The notes beneath the pieces were generated by a model that had not been told where the DNA came from, did no database searches, and saw nothing but the letters and a program-made list of their open reading frames with translations. DNA of 43,010 nucleotides, from the NCBI GenBank assembly GCA_010692635.1, contig JAAHGL010000049.1:1-43010 (forward strand). Reading direction: 5' to 3'. Shown in pieces: positions 14,935 to 23,711 of the stretch; positions within the stretch are counted from its first letter, which is position 1; the number at the start of each line of letters is the position of its first letter. This DNA is from Symploca sp. SIO2C1. GTDB lineage: Bacteria > Cyanobacteriota > Cyanobacteriia > Cyanobacteriales > Coleofasciculaceae. The translations under genes were made by a program, and so were the position numbers.

Positions 14935-16685
14935 TTACTGGAGTTTAGACTATGACAAAATCACTCAGTCTTCCTTTGAGGCTGAGCTGTGAGTAATTTG
15001 ATGCAAAATGCGATTTAATTCTTCTTGTTTTTAGCTTTATGGAAAGCGCTTTTACCTTTTTTAACCATGGGATAACGAGTGCGTTTGTTTCTTTTTTTCC
15101 CTTTTAGCCATCCGGGGGATTTTCCACGGGGTTTGGGAACTTGTGCTGGAGTTCCAATCTCAACTAAAAGTCCTAACATTGATTGTGCAACTCTTCCAGG
15201 CGTTAGATTAGACTGGGATTAAAGCCCAAGGAAGGCGAGATTCTTTTACAATATCTTTAGCTAGCCATAGTTGCCAAGTCATCAGTGGCATTAAATCACT
15301 CCACCTTTCACCTTGATGTGGTGTACTTAAGGCTGGTAATGTCCAATGTAATCTTTGCTTAATGAATCGATACCAATGGTCAACAGCAAAACGCCTCAAA
15401 TATTTTGACCACAGTTTTTCTAAGGGTGGCATTTCTTTGCCAATAAAAACCAACCATAAAGGTTTTTGTAACAAGCCTTTTTTATTTAGGTCAAGTCGCT
15501 CAACTAAGAGCAAGTTCATGGATACAGATGGGGAGTTACGAAAATGTAGTTGTGACCATTGTCGTACTCTTATTTCTCCTAATTTTGGGTCTTGTACCTT
15601 AACCGTTTCACTAGCTGACCACCAAGTTGATTGTTGATTAAGCTTAAATTTCTCTCCATGTTTTCTGGGTCGCCCCCAACCACTATATTCTCCTGGTTCA
15701 GCCCATAAGCAGCAATTGGAGCGAATTCGGATTAAGCAATCTGCTTCAACATCTCCTGTTTGATTGACCCAAGAAGCATTACCATATTCACTATCTAGTA
15801 AAGCAAGAACTGGTTGCTTTAAACTTCTTTTTACTTGTTTTAATTGCCAAGCTGCCTTACTAATCGGGGTTTCAAAGCTTGTAATTCTTTCATGTCTTAA
15901 TGGTAGTGCCCAACTACCTTGTTCTTCTGGTATCCAAGCTATGGTACTATAACTGTGCCCTTTATTTACTTTTTTAACTGCGGATGGTGAGTGATGATAC
16001 CCTCTATCTTTCAAAGTAGGAGAATCTACTCTTGGACTTAATGTATGATCAATCGCTACAGTCACGTATAATAATTCATCTTTATCTTTTGGTATTTCTT
16101 CGATATACCTCTGCATTAATTTTTGACGATTAGGACGACAGTCTTGTAAGGCTTCATAAACAGAAGACCATTGTCTTCTAAATAAGGGAGACAGAGAAAA
16201 ATCAGCCAAAGAATAAGCATTTCTGGTAGTTAAAACTGCATCTATTAACTCAAAGGTGGCGTCTTTAGCCAATCCAATAGCATCATAGGTATCAGTTCTG
16301 AATTTTTGCAATCTATTTATGCTATTATTCATCTGAGGGAGTAACATTGAATCAAATGACTTTTCAATTTTCTCCCTTTTTACTTTGCAATTTTTATGAA
16401 TATTTGTAAGGGATAGAACTTCCATAGTTGTGACTCACTCCAGCCTACAACTGGGAAAGATTGGGCGGCGCAGCGGAGGTCTTGTTGCGCTCCCTACGGC
16501 ATCTCGCCACTTTTTACAGTGTTTGGGTGAGGAGCAGCTTCAACCCGTCCAATCTAGCAAAGCGTTTCCCAGTGCCGATAGCCTCGAAGTATCATCACTG
16601 AAACTTATATTAGCGATTGATTTTTTATCTCACGGACTGTCAGACTGTGGAGTTTTGCACCGGGAACTAGTCTAAACTCCAGTAA
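14935..16685. mobile_element. Insertion sequence of about 1.75 kb with 18-bp inverted ends
   Basis: TTACTGGAGTTTAGACTA (14935-14952) and TAGTCTAAACTCCAGTAA (16668-16685) are perfect 18-bp terminal inverted repeats. They enclose one minus-strand transposase. A direct target duplication could not be fixed. Between the transposase start and the right end lie about 240 bp with an internal inverted repeat (GGGAAAGATTGG near 16447 against CCAATCT...TTTCCCA near 16549-16571). The element sits directly after urtD. Confidence 0.8.
15015..16425 (-). pseudogene. DDE transposase with a frame change near the C-terminus
   Basis: The main frame (16425 to 15208, 405 residues) has an RNase H-like transposase core: TVAIDHTLSPRV, ALLDSEYGNASW, and RRFAVDHWYRFIKQRLHWTLP near the end. 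The closest families I recall are IS701/IS4-type cyanobacterial transposases. After SRLPWALIPV the frame hits TAA (15208-15210), but the +1 frame continues QSNLTPGRVAQSMLGLLVEIG and a Lys/Arg-rich tail to a TAA at 15015-15017. That is the normal family ending. It is either inactivated by a one-base indel or made by a +1 shift. The third acidic position appears as Asp (AVDHW) where relatives usually have Glu. Confidence 0.8.
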
Positions 16686-16937
16686 TAATCAAGCGAGTTA
16701 AGGGTAGAGCTTCACATCATCTCAGGAAAGAATTTCCTCAACTGCTCAAGCTCCCTACTTTATGGACACCTAGTTATTGAAAGTGCGACTACTGGCAATG
16801 CTTCGACAGAGACTGTTAAGCGGTATATTGAAAATCAAAGAGGAAGGTAGCGCCAGGATAAATCCTGCTCTCGCTCCACTGCCAGCCGTTAAAACGACTG
16901 GCTAACTCTCGCTCGACGTTATTTAAGTTTTTTCCTT
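16686..16937 (+). pseudogene. Relic of an IS200/IS605 tnpA (3' end) and its right-end hairpin
   Basis: Positions 16751-16776 translate as LPTLWTPSY. After a frame change, 16776-16850 reads IESATTGNASTETVKRYIEN followed by QRGR and TAG. The pattern LW(S/T)xSYxxxxxGxxSxxTxxxYIENQ is the C-terminus of Y1 TnpA transposases. Downstream, GCCAGCCGTT and AACGACTGGC (about 16882-16903) form a hairpin as in IS605 right ends. Only the last fifth of the gene remains, so it is dead. Confidence 0.6.
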
Positions 16938-17717
16938 ATGGAACTGAAGGCACTACAAAATCTGTTCTACGATGCTCTTTCAGAAAAAGATGCATCTAAT
17001 CCAGAAGAACTTGAGCAACGAATCAAAGCAGCTCAGAATTTGACCCCTGCCCAAGGTTTAGCGGTGTATCGGGGTAGTGTTACTGGTAAACTGAGTCAAA
17101 CATTAAGGTCAATTTATCCTGTCTGCTATCGTTTAGTAGGAAAGAATTTTTTTGAAGCAACAGCATTAACTTATATCCGTCAGTTTCCTTCTTTATCCCC
17201 TGACTTAGGAGATTATGGTGGGCAGTTTCCTGATTTTCTTAAGGAGTTTGAGCCAGCAGCAAAATTACCCTATTTACCGGATGTAGCCTGTTTAGAGTGG
17301 TACTGGCATCGCGTTTTTAACGGGGAAGATGCAACTGGCTTGGATTTCCAAGCATTGAGCAAAGTTCCCCAGGAAAGATGGGGAGAAATTATTTTCCATC
17401 TACCCGAAAATAGTGTTCTTATTGAATCTGCCTACCCTATCCACCGCATTTGGCAAGTTAATCAACCTGAATGGAAGGGTGAGGGACAAGTAAATTTGGA
17501 GGAAGGAGGGGTAAAAATCTTTCTATGGCGAGATGGTTATGAAATGCGAATTGATCTACCAACAGAGGAAGAATGGCAATTACTGAAGGCTATACGAGCC
17601 AAAAAGCGCTTTGAAAAGGTATGTGAAGATCTTGCTGCTGAGGAACCTGCAATTGATGTCGCTCCTCTGCTACCTTTATTGGTACAACGAGGATGGATTG
17701 CAGGCTTTTTCCTCTGA
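16938..17717 (+). CDS. HvfC/BufC-like protein (DUF2063 N-terminal domain)
   Basis: The N-terminal half carries the DUF2063 pattern: LQNLFYDALSEKD, LTPAQGLAVYRGSVTGKLSQ, LRSIYPVCYRLVGKNFFEATALTYI, SPDLGDYGGQFPDFLKEF and LPDVACLEWYWHRVF. In bufferin and HvfABC-type systems such proteins partner a DUF692 enzyme (BufB/HvfB) that modifies a Cys-rich peptide. No DUF692 gene or Cys-rich precursor lies next to it here. The upstream side is an IS and a tnpA relic, which may have removed partners. The start ATG 16938 gives 259 residues, the usual size. The C-terminal half (LPTEEEWQLLKAIRAKKRFE) looks like the usual winged-helix-like tail. Confidence 0.75.
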   Translation: MELKALQNLFYDALSEKDASNPEELEQRIKAAQNLTPAQGLAVYRGSVTGKLSQTLRSIYPVCYRLVGKNFFEATALTYIRQFPSLSPDLGDYGGQFPDFLKEFEPAAKLPYLPDVACLEWYWHRVFNGEDATGLDFQALSKVPQERWGEIIFHLPENSVLIESAYPIHRIWQVNQPEWKGEGQVNLEEGGVKIFLWRDGYEMRIDLPTEEEWQLLKAIRAKKRFEKVCEDLAAEEPAIDVAPLLPLLVQRGWIAGFFL

Positions 17718-17759
17718 TATTATATAATTCAAATATGCTCCCAAGGCTAAAAATTAATT

Positions 17760-18512
17760 CTAAATTCTAAATTCTTCAACAATTTGGATTTCATCAAGTT
17801 GCGCAATGACGACATCTGCTGCCTGTAAATGAGCTGCTTCTGGTGCCCCCCAGCAAATACCAATACAACCAGCAGCAACAGCACGACGGGCCATCTCAAT
17901 ATCACCAAGAGAATCTCCTACCATTAAAGTTGAGGCGGGTTCTACACCTAAGGTTTGGCAAGCTTGGATAAACAGTGCTGGATCTGGTTTACTCGGTCCT
18001 TCCTCTACACCCTGCTGTAGTTGGATATAAGGTTCGAGTTGGTGACGCTTGACAAATGCTTGTACCCCAACCGTTGAGTCAGCTGAGAGAATACCCAGTT
18101 TTAAACCAGCTTCCGAGAGAAATTTCAGCACTTCCAGGCTACCAGTAAACATTGGAGAAGTATTAGCAGCATCCTTGAGATACCGATTAGCTTCTGCAAA
18201 AGCATTATGAGCGATCGCGAGTGACTCTAGCCAACCTCTACCAGTTTCTGCAATATAAGCTGCTGCAGCAATTTCGTTTTCGCGACGGCTACCAACTGCC
18301 ATCAAACCAGTAGGATCAAGGGTATCCTCTTGGATGCCAAAAGCCATAAGTAGTGGCTCTCCAATGCCGGGAATTTGGGCATCAATCAGTCGCGCTCTTT
18401 TTTGTCCCAATTCTCGCAAAAAGACTTGGGAATCTTCTAGAGTACCGTCTTTATCAAAAATAATCGCTTGGATATTAGGGAAGGTAGTATCCCGACAGCG
18501 AATTATGCTCAA
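17760..18512 (-). CDS. HAD-superfamily phosphatase, phosphoglycolate-phosphatase-like
   Basis: Cytoplasmic phosphatase of the Gph/PGMB subgroup. Motif I is IIFDKDGTLEDS, motif II LGILSADST, motif III the Lys in GPSKPDPALF, and motif IV VGDSLGDIEMARRA. A helical cap lies between motifs I and II. Length is 250 residues. The sequence does not settle the substrate; 2-phosphoglycolate from photorespiration is one option. It lies downstream of rpsA on the same strand with a gap of 127 bp. Confidence 0.85.
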   Translation of the reverse strand: MSIIRCRDTTFPNIQAIIFDKDGTLEDSQVFLRELGQKRARLIDAQIPGIGEPLLMAFGIQEDTLDPTGLMAVGSRRENEIAAAAYIAETGRGWLESLAIAHNAFAEANRYLKDAANTSPMFTGSLEVLKFLSEAGLKLGILSADSTVGVQAFVKRHQLEPYIQLQQGVEEGPSKPDPALFIQACQTLGVEPASTLMVGDSLGDIEMARRAVAAGCIGICWGAPEAAHLQAADVVIAQLDEIQIVEEFRI

Positions 18513-18639
18513 GATCTAAACTCCTTTGCCAAAATACTATTCCCACAATACCTTGTATTAATAAAAAAAGAACAAGAGGGAAAATCCCCCTTGAAGTTAA
18601 CAGTTGGGATGTTTCACACCATACCCAAAAATCAATTGA

Positions 18640-19620
18640 TTAATCTTCAACAGCAGCGACGAATTCTTCTTCCTCTTGCTCTTGAACTGCAGGCTCTTCC
18701 GATTCAGGAGTGCCACCTTGCTGTTGTGCCAGCATCTTCTCCCGATACTTGGCAGCCATTTCTTCCGCCTTATCGTAAACCAACTGACGGTTGTTGATCA
18801 TATCCCCTGGTTCTGGCTCTAATTGCTTAGTGGATAGAGAAATGCGACCTCTTTCAGCATCCAAGTCAATGATCATCACTTTAACTTCATCATTGACACT
18901 AAAGACACTATGGGGTGTATCAATATGGTCGTGAGAAATCTCAGAGATGTGAAGCAATCCACTAACACCACCAATATCAATGAATGCACCGTAAGGCTTT
19001 ATACCCCTGACTGAACCAATCACAACCTCGCCAACTTCCAGGCGGTTCATCTTACGCTCAACCAAGGCACGACGGTGGGAGAGAACCAGGCGATTGCGGT
19101 CCTCATCAACCTCCAGGAATTTTAGGGGCAGTTCTTCTCCCACCAAATCTTCCTTAGGTTTGCGAGTGCTGATGTGAGAACCGGGAATAAAACCACGTAA
19201 TCCTTCAATTCTTACAAGGGCACCACCACGATTAGTGGCAAAGACGAGAGAACGCACGGTAGCATCTTCTGCTTGTAGTTGCCGTACTCGTTCCCAAGCT
19301 CGCATATACTCAATGCGGCGTATAGAAAGGGTTAGTTGTCCATCTTCATTCTCGTCTGTCAGAATAAAGAATTCCCTGGTCTCGTTAGATTGTAATACTT
19401 CATCCGGATTATCAACCCGGTTAATTGACATCTCCTGAATAGGAATATAGGCGGCAGTTTTCGCACCAATGTCAATCAGAGCTCCCCTTGGCTCAAGGCT
19501 AAATACCGTCCCAGCAACAATATCTCCAGGACTGAAATGGTAATCATACTTATCGAGCAGGGCAGCAAAATCTTCGTGAGTGAAGCCTATATCTCTAGTA
19601 GTTGTTGTCTGAGAGAGCAT
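18640..19620 (-). CDS. rpsA: 30S ribosomal protein S1
   Basis: Ribosomal S1 binds mRNA at the small subunit during initiation. The 326-residue protein has three S1 RNA-binding domains: GDIVAGTVFSLEPRGALIDIGAKTAA (about 32-100), a less regular second (ATVRSLVFATNRGGALVRIEGL) and VIGSVRGIKPYGAFIDIGGVSGLLHISEISH (about 190-260). This is the compact cyanobacterial/plastid form rather than the six-domain proteobacterial one. The C-terminal tail is acidic and Gln/Glu-rich. The start MLSQTTTTRDIGFTHEDF is the family start. Confidence 0.95.
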   Translation of the reverse strand: MLSQTTTTRDIGFTHEDFAALLDKYDYHFSPGDIVAGTVFSLEPRGALIDIGAKTAAYIPIQEMSINRVDNPDEVLQSNETREFFILTDENEDGQLTLSIRRIEYMRAWERVRQLQAEDATVRSLVFATNRGGALVRIEGLRGFIPGSHISTRKPKEDLVGEELPLKFLEVDEDRNRLVLSHRRALVERKMNRLEVGEVVIGSVRGIKPYGAFIDIGGVSGLLHISEISHDHIDTPHSVFSVNDEVKVMIIDLDAERGRISLSTKQLEPEPGDMINNRQLVYDKAEEMAAKYREKMLAQQQGGTPESEEPAVQEQEEEEFVAAVED

Positions 19621-19835
19621 GTGCGTTGCATTTCCTATTGTTATCTGTTGTAATGACTCTGCCTCCTGTTGATGTATACGAACTTCGGCATTATGCCGCC
19701 TACACCTACATTGCGTTGTCTCTACTCTAGTTTAGAATATTTGATAAATTCCCGATAGATCATTTTAACTCAAGCTGATTCATTATGTGTTAAATCTAGC
19801 ACCCAATTTTCAATTCTCAATTTTCAATTCTCAAG

Positions 19836-20378
19836 CTAAGAATGTGTCATCACAGATGCTGGTGTTTCCTGTTCTTGAGTTTCAGTTGAGCTAGTTTCGT
19901 TAACTTTTGAGCTATCGATTAGCGAACTGTTAGTTTTTAGGTCATCTAGAGTTTCGACAAAATCTCGGATGCCTTGAAACTTGCGATAAACAGAAGCAAA
20001 ACGGACGTAAGCCACTTCACTCTCCCCTCGCAGATACTGAAGAACTAATTCACCAATTTCATTGCTAGTGACTTCCCGACCAAATCTTTGCTGTAATTCT
20101 GCTTCAATTTCAGCAACTAATGCTTCAAGACGTCTTTGAGGAATACCAGTTTTTTCACAGGAACGGACAATTCCTCGTAATAACTTGGAACGATCAAATG
20201 ATTCTCTCTTCCCATCTCGTTTGATAACAGTCACAGGGACAAATTCAATACGTTCGTAAGTAGTAAAGCGATGTTTACATCGCAAACATTCCCGACGTCG
20301 CCGAATACTTTGTCCTATTTCTGTTGAACGAGACTCCAGAACACGGCTATCGCTGTGCTGACAATTAGGGCATTGCAT
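19836..20378 (-). CDS. nrdR: Transcriptional repressor NrdR
   Basis: Zinc-ribbon/ATP-cone repressor of ribonucleotide reductase genes. It starts [17 protein letters not shown], with the second Cys pair in [17 protein letters not shown]. The ATP-cone follows ([20 protein letters not shown] ... [15 protein letters not shown]). I use the ATG at 20378, because every NrdR begins with the zinc ribbon; a longer in-frame start at 20411 would add 11 residues. The extra C-terminus after [10 protein letters not shown] is Ser/Thr/Glu-rich and variable. It lies downstream of psbT on the same strand. Confidence 0.95.
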   Translation of the reverse strand: MQCPNCQHSDSRVLESRSTEIGQSIRRRRECLRCKHRFTTYERIEFVPVTVIKRDGKRESFDRSKLLRGIVRSCEKTGIPQRRLEALVAEIEAELQQRFGREVTSNEIGELVLQYLRGESEVAYVRFASVYRKFQGIRDFVETLDDLKTNSSLIDSSKVNETSSTETQEQETPASVMTHS

Positions 20379-20471
20379 AAGGGAAAGTCCTTTCTTACTT
20401 CTTGGACTCAAAGGTAGTCAATGTAATAAAAAGTTCTAATTTGAGAGATGAGTAAAAAAATGTGAAAATCT

Positions 20472-20532
20472 GAGCCGGTATCAATCTATCGAATTTCCTT
20501 TACATAAGGAAATAGATAGACTTTGGCGGCTC
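20472..20532. other. Long imperfect hairpin between psbT and nrdR
   Basis: Nested arms GAGCCG/CGGCTC (20472-20477, 20527-20532), TCTATC/GATAGA and TTTCCTT/AAGGAAA build a stem of about 60 bases with a TACAT loop. Closer to psbT, CCCCTTAAAGGGG and TCCTAGAAGGA (about 20573-20596) add two smaller palindromes inside CCTC...GAGG. They could end or process the psbB-psbT transcript; no clear U-tract was seen. Confidence 0.45.
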
Positions 20533-20665
20533 AGGAGATTGAGCAGACTAATAAAATTGTAAACAACCTCACCCCTTAAAGGGGTCCTAGAAGGACGAGG
20601 CTTCAAACTCATTATTTCGGATGATATTCACAAGCTCGTACACCGGTCAAGCCGATTGCACCAAA

Positions 20666-20761
20666 CTACTTTTCGATCCGAGGGGGCTCTCGGAAGGCGA
20701 TCGCAAAAAATAGAACGCCCAATGTTAAGGTCAAAACCAAGATATAAGCAACAGCTTCCAT
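20666..20761 (-). CDS. psbT: Photosystem II protein T
   Basis: A 31-residue single-span thylakoid protein that sits at the PSII monomer interface and helps dimer stability. The product reads [20 protein letters not shown], then [11 protein letters not shown], an almost perfect PsbT. It is too short for common length cut-offs. It lies 156 bp downstream of psbB on the same strand, the conserved psbB-psbT order of cyanobacteria and plastids. Confidence 0.95.
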   Translation of the reverse strand: MEAVAYILVLTLTLGVLFFAIAFREPPRIEK

Positions 20762-20827
20762 ATCAATAATTTCTGATTATTTGCTTAATTAATAGTTTAC
20801 CTCGAAAAGTTACATTTAATATCATAA

Positions 20828-20878
20828 AGGCGGGTTGGAGAAAGATGTCTGTTACCAGCCACTTCTGTTAACCCGCCT
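20828..20878 (-). terminator. Hairpin between psbB and psbT
   Basis: AGGCGGGTT (20828-20836) and AACCCGCCT (20870-20878) are complementary over nine bases. On the minus strand the stem is followed by TTATGATATT, so termination would be weak or partial. That would give more psbB than psbT message. Confidence 0.45.
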
Positions 20879-20917
20879 GTAAAAGGCAAAAGCCAGAAAA
20901 TTTGGAATTTTACCTTA

Positions 20918-22447
20918 CTAAGCCGTTTCTTTAACCCGGCTTGATTCGTCTCCCACCTTCTGGAAAAGACCCCACTCTACTTGCTCCTCCATGTCTGCTT
21001 CTACACCAGCAAACACATCTCGGAACAGAGTACGGGAACCATGCCAGATATGCCCGAAGAAGAACAACAGAGCAAATACTGCATGACCGAAGGTGAACCA
21101 ACCCCGTGGACTCGTACGGAATACACCGTCAGAATTTAGGGTTTCTTTGTCAAACTCGAAGCCCTCACCTAGTTGGGCAATACGAGCATACTGTTTGACT
21201 TGTACTGGGTCTGTAATCGTTTGACCATCCAGATTACCACCGTAGAAGTTGGCGGTGACACCAGTTTGCTCAATGCTATATCTTGATTCTGCCCGCCGGA
21301 AAGGAATGTCCGCCCGTACAACATCATTAGCATCAGTCAAGATGACAGGGAAGGTTTCAAAGAAGTTGGGCATACGACGAACTGTCAATTCCCGACCTTC
21401 AGAATCCTTAAATACTGGATGACCCAACCAAGATTGAGCAATACCATCCCCATTGTCCATCGCACCTGTGCGGAACAAACCACCTTTAGCTGGAGAATTA
21501 CCTACATAGTCATAAAAAGCCAGCTTTTCTGGAATTTCGGACCAAGCTTCTGACAAACTTGCTCCGGAAGCTAGACTAGATTGAACTCTGCGGTCAATTT
21601 CCTGTTGGTAATATCCCTGATCCCATTGATAACGGGTTGGACCAAATAGTTCCACTGGTGTAGCTGCATTGCCATACCACATAGTTCCTGCCACGACAAA
21701 AGCGGCAAAGAATACGGCGGCGATACTGCTGGAAAGTACAGTTTCAATATTGCCCATCCGCAGAGCTTTGAACAGTCGTTCTGGCGGTCGAACTGCTAAG
21801 TGAAACAAACCGGCAATAATACCGACAATACCCGCAGCAATATGGTGAGCAACAATACCCCCAGGGTTAAAGGGATTGAAGCCTTCTGGTCCCCAAGCAG
21901 GAGCCACCGGTTGAATACTGCCGGTTAGACCATAACCGTCAGAAACCCACATTCCAGGACCCCAAAGTCCAGTCAAGTGAAAGGCTCCAAAGCCAAAACA
22001 GAGTAGACCGGACAAAAATAGGTGAATGCCAAACATCTTGGGCAAATCAAGAGCTGGTTCACCAGTACGCTGGTCTCTAAACAGTTCTAAGTCCCAGAAG
22101 ACCCAGTGCCATACGGCTGCTAGGAACAACAGACCAGAAAGGACAATGTGAGCTGCGGCTACGCCTTCAAAAGACCAAAAGCCTACATTGTTTGCTGCTT
22201 CACCAGTAACACTCCAGCCCCCCCAGGAATCGGTGACGCCTAAACGTGCCATGAAAGGCAGGACAAACATCCCCTGACGCCACATGGGGTTAAGAACTGG
22301 ATCGCTAGGATCAAAAATTGCTAATTCATAAAGGGCCATAGAACCAGCCCAACCTGCCACCAAAGCAGTATGCATTAGGTGCACAGCAATCAGGCGCCCT
22401 GGATCATTCAGGACGACTGTGTGTACTCGATACCAAGGTAGTCCCAT
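20918..22447 (-). CDS. psbB: Photosystem II chlorophyll-binding protein CP47
   Basis: Inner antenna of photosystem II that passes energy to the reaction centre. The 509-residue product begins [30 protein letters not shown], a diagnostic CP47 start. It has six membrane helices with paired His ligands for chlorophyll ([79 protein letters not shown]) and the large lumenal loop before helix VI. Length and C-terminus ([18 protein letters not shown]) are normal. First gene of psbB-psbT. Confidence 0.99.
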   Translation of the reverse strand: MGLPWYRVHTVVLNDPGRLIAVHLMHTALVAGWAGSMALYELAIFDPSDPVLNPMWRQGMFVLPFMARLGVTDSWGGWSVTGEAANNVGFWSFEGVAAAHIVLSGLLFLAAVWHWVFWDLELFRDQRTGEPALDLPKMFGIHLFLSGLLCFGFGAFHLTGLWGPGMWVSDGYGLTGSIQPVAPAWGPEGFNPFNPGGIVAHHIAAGIVGIIAGLFHLAVRPPERLFKALRMGNIETVLSSSIAAVFFAAFVVAGTMWYGNAATPVELFGPTRYQWDQGYYQQEIDRRVQSSLASGASLSEAWSEIPEKLAFYDYVGNSPAKGGLFRTGAMDNGDGIAQSWLGHPVFKDSEGRELTVRRMPNFFETFPVILTDANDVVRADIPFRRAESRYSIEQTGVTANFYGGNLDGQTITDPVQVKQYARIAQLGEGFEFDKETLNSDGVFRTSPRGWFTFGHAVFALLFFFGHIWHGSRTLFRDVFAGVEADMEEQVEWGLFQKVGDESSRVKETA

Positions 22448-22962
22448 TGACTACGCTCCTCCTACAGATAAAGTTTCTCGTGCGACGCTTTTTTTGATTT
22501 TGATATTAGAGCTCGCCTTAACCAGCCTAGATTTGATTGCTCAAGCCTGGGCAGTATGGGTTTTATGACGAGGCGTCTATGAAACTGAATATTGTTTAAA
22601 GAATTGTAACTACTGTTAGGGTGCATTGCAAGCAAATTGGGTGGTTTTGCTTTTAAGAAACACGCTCAAAGCTAATGGCTAATAGCTAATGGCTAATGGC
22701 TAATGGCTAATAGCTTCTTTCAAGAAACAAGGCAGAAGGCAGAGGGCTCCAAGGCAGAAGGAAAGAGGATTTGGCTTGTTTCTTCCCTTCGTAGGGGGTG
22801 GCAATCGCCGCCCGTGGGGCGGCTCTGAAGAAACAAGGCAGTCGAAATGAAAAAATTTTTTCACCACCAGGTGATGAAAGTAGGCTATTTCCTGTTCCCT
22901 GTTCCCTACTTACAAGTCAGAAGGCAGAAGGGAAGATGGTTCTACTAATGGGAGGCAATATC
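22448..22962. other. psbB upstream region with repeat tracts
   Basis: No gene is visible. The psbB promoter must lie within about 22450-22640, but no strong -35/-10 pair was resolved. Positions about 22672-22712 carry six AATGGCT/AATAGCT heptamers. GCCGCCC/GGGCGGC (22807-22823) form a hairpin. AGAAGGCAGA-type low-complexity segments recur at 22733-22760 and 22919-22930. Confidence 0.5.
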
Positions 22963-23337
22963 TTAGTGTTCAAAATCTAGGGCATTCAGCAAGGTTTGTG
23001 CAGTCGATAATCGCTCAATGGCTTGTTCCGCAGTAATTAGACGTTTGAGCACAACTTGACCAATTGTCTTGGTTGAGTTAGCTGAGGCATCAGGAGTGGG
23101 TTTTACTTCCACCATGAGTACAGCGTCTTCAACCCGATAGAGCCACAATTTTTCTCCTTGTTCGATGATACAAAGATTAATACAGACAATTTCGGGCTCC
23201 CGTCGCCAAGCGTTGACGTTCCATTGCCCGCCAAATTCCCAAACACGACCTACCACCCAACCATCAGATAGGAAGAAGTACTTCACTGGAGTTCTCTCGG
23301 CATATTTACTGAAATTTTGGTGTCTACCATAGCGCAA
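22963..23337 (-). CDS. Conserved hypothetical protein
   Basis: A soluble protein of up to 124 residues with an aromatic-rich N-terminal half (KYFFLSDGWVVGRVWEFGGQWNVNAW) and a helical C-terminal half (LKRLITAEQAIERLSTAQTLL). The pattern of strands followed by a charged core (WLYRVEDAVLMVEVKP) looks like a real small folded protein. I do not recognise a family. The start is not settled: TTG at 23337 gives the listed length. A HIP1-like site lies just upstream. Confidence 0.55.
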   Translation of the reverse strand: MRYGRHQNFSKYAERTPVKYFFLSDGWVVGRVWEFGGQWNVNAWRREPEIVCINLCIIEQGEKLWLYRVEDAVLMVEVKPTPDASANSTKTIGQVVLKRLITAEQAIERLSTAQTLLNALDFEH

Positions 23338-23546
23338 AATGCTCAGATGGTTATTTGGTTACTGAATAATTTAGCGATCGCTTCTGCTAGTCTGAACTGC
23401 CTAGATAGTATATCTGTATGATTAGACATCTCCAGAAACTCCGATTTTGGCACGGTAGCATAGGGGTTATAGCATAATTATTGGAGATGTCTATTGACAA
23501 ATTGTTCATTTCTAATCATAATCTTAATGTACCCCCAAGTATAAGT
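23338..23546. other. Gap upstream of the tandem-hairpin locus
   Basis: No gene is recognised. It contains one HIP1-like site near 23374 and two separated copies of GGAGATGTCTA-type sequence in opposite sense (about 23424-23434 and 23484-23494), a small inverted repeat. Confidence 0.35.
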
Positions 23547-23640
23547 GGAGGTATAGTGCAGTTGAAATACTGTACGCTTTTTATCGACGAGGTGCCCCGA
23601 ACTGCACGGGGAGGTATGGTACGGTTGAAATACTGTACGC
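23547..23640 (+). repeat. Two tandem hairpin units with conserved loop, period 63 bp
   Basis: A 31-base unit at 23547-23577 recurs at 23610-23640 with three differences. Each unit starts GGAGGTAT, contains a 7-bp stem with loop TGAAAT, and ends GTACGC. Stem arms are GTGCAGT/ACTGTAC in unit 1 and GTACGGT/ACTGTAC in unit 2. The changed bases keep pairing through G-U or Watson-Crick pairs. AACTGCAC (23600-23607) between them can alternatively pair with GTGCAGTT of unit 1. This looks like structured RNA; no known family is recognised. Confidence 0.55.
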
Positions 23641-23658
23641 CTGTCGCACATTATTTCA

Positions 23659-23691
23659 GTAAACCCACGGTAATTGTAACCGTGGGTTTAC
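23659..23691. terminator. Perfect 13-bp hairpin, probably bidirectional transcript end
   Basis: GTAAACCCACGGT (23659-23671) and ACCGTGGGTTTAC (23679-23691) pair without mismatch around a 7-base loop. No T-tract follows on either strand. It lies between the plus-strand hairpin units and the minus-strand DUF3800 gene, the usual place for a shared 3' end. Confidence 0.55.
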
Positions 23692-23711
23692 TATTAAATC
23701 CCTTTCCTTAC

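Noticed and set aside
23547-23640. CRISPR array
   Set aside because: Only two units, a 63-bp period with an inter-unit stretch that itself pairs with the unit, and no match to known repeat forms; covarying stems fit a structured RNA better.
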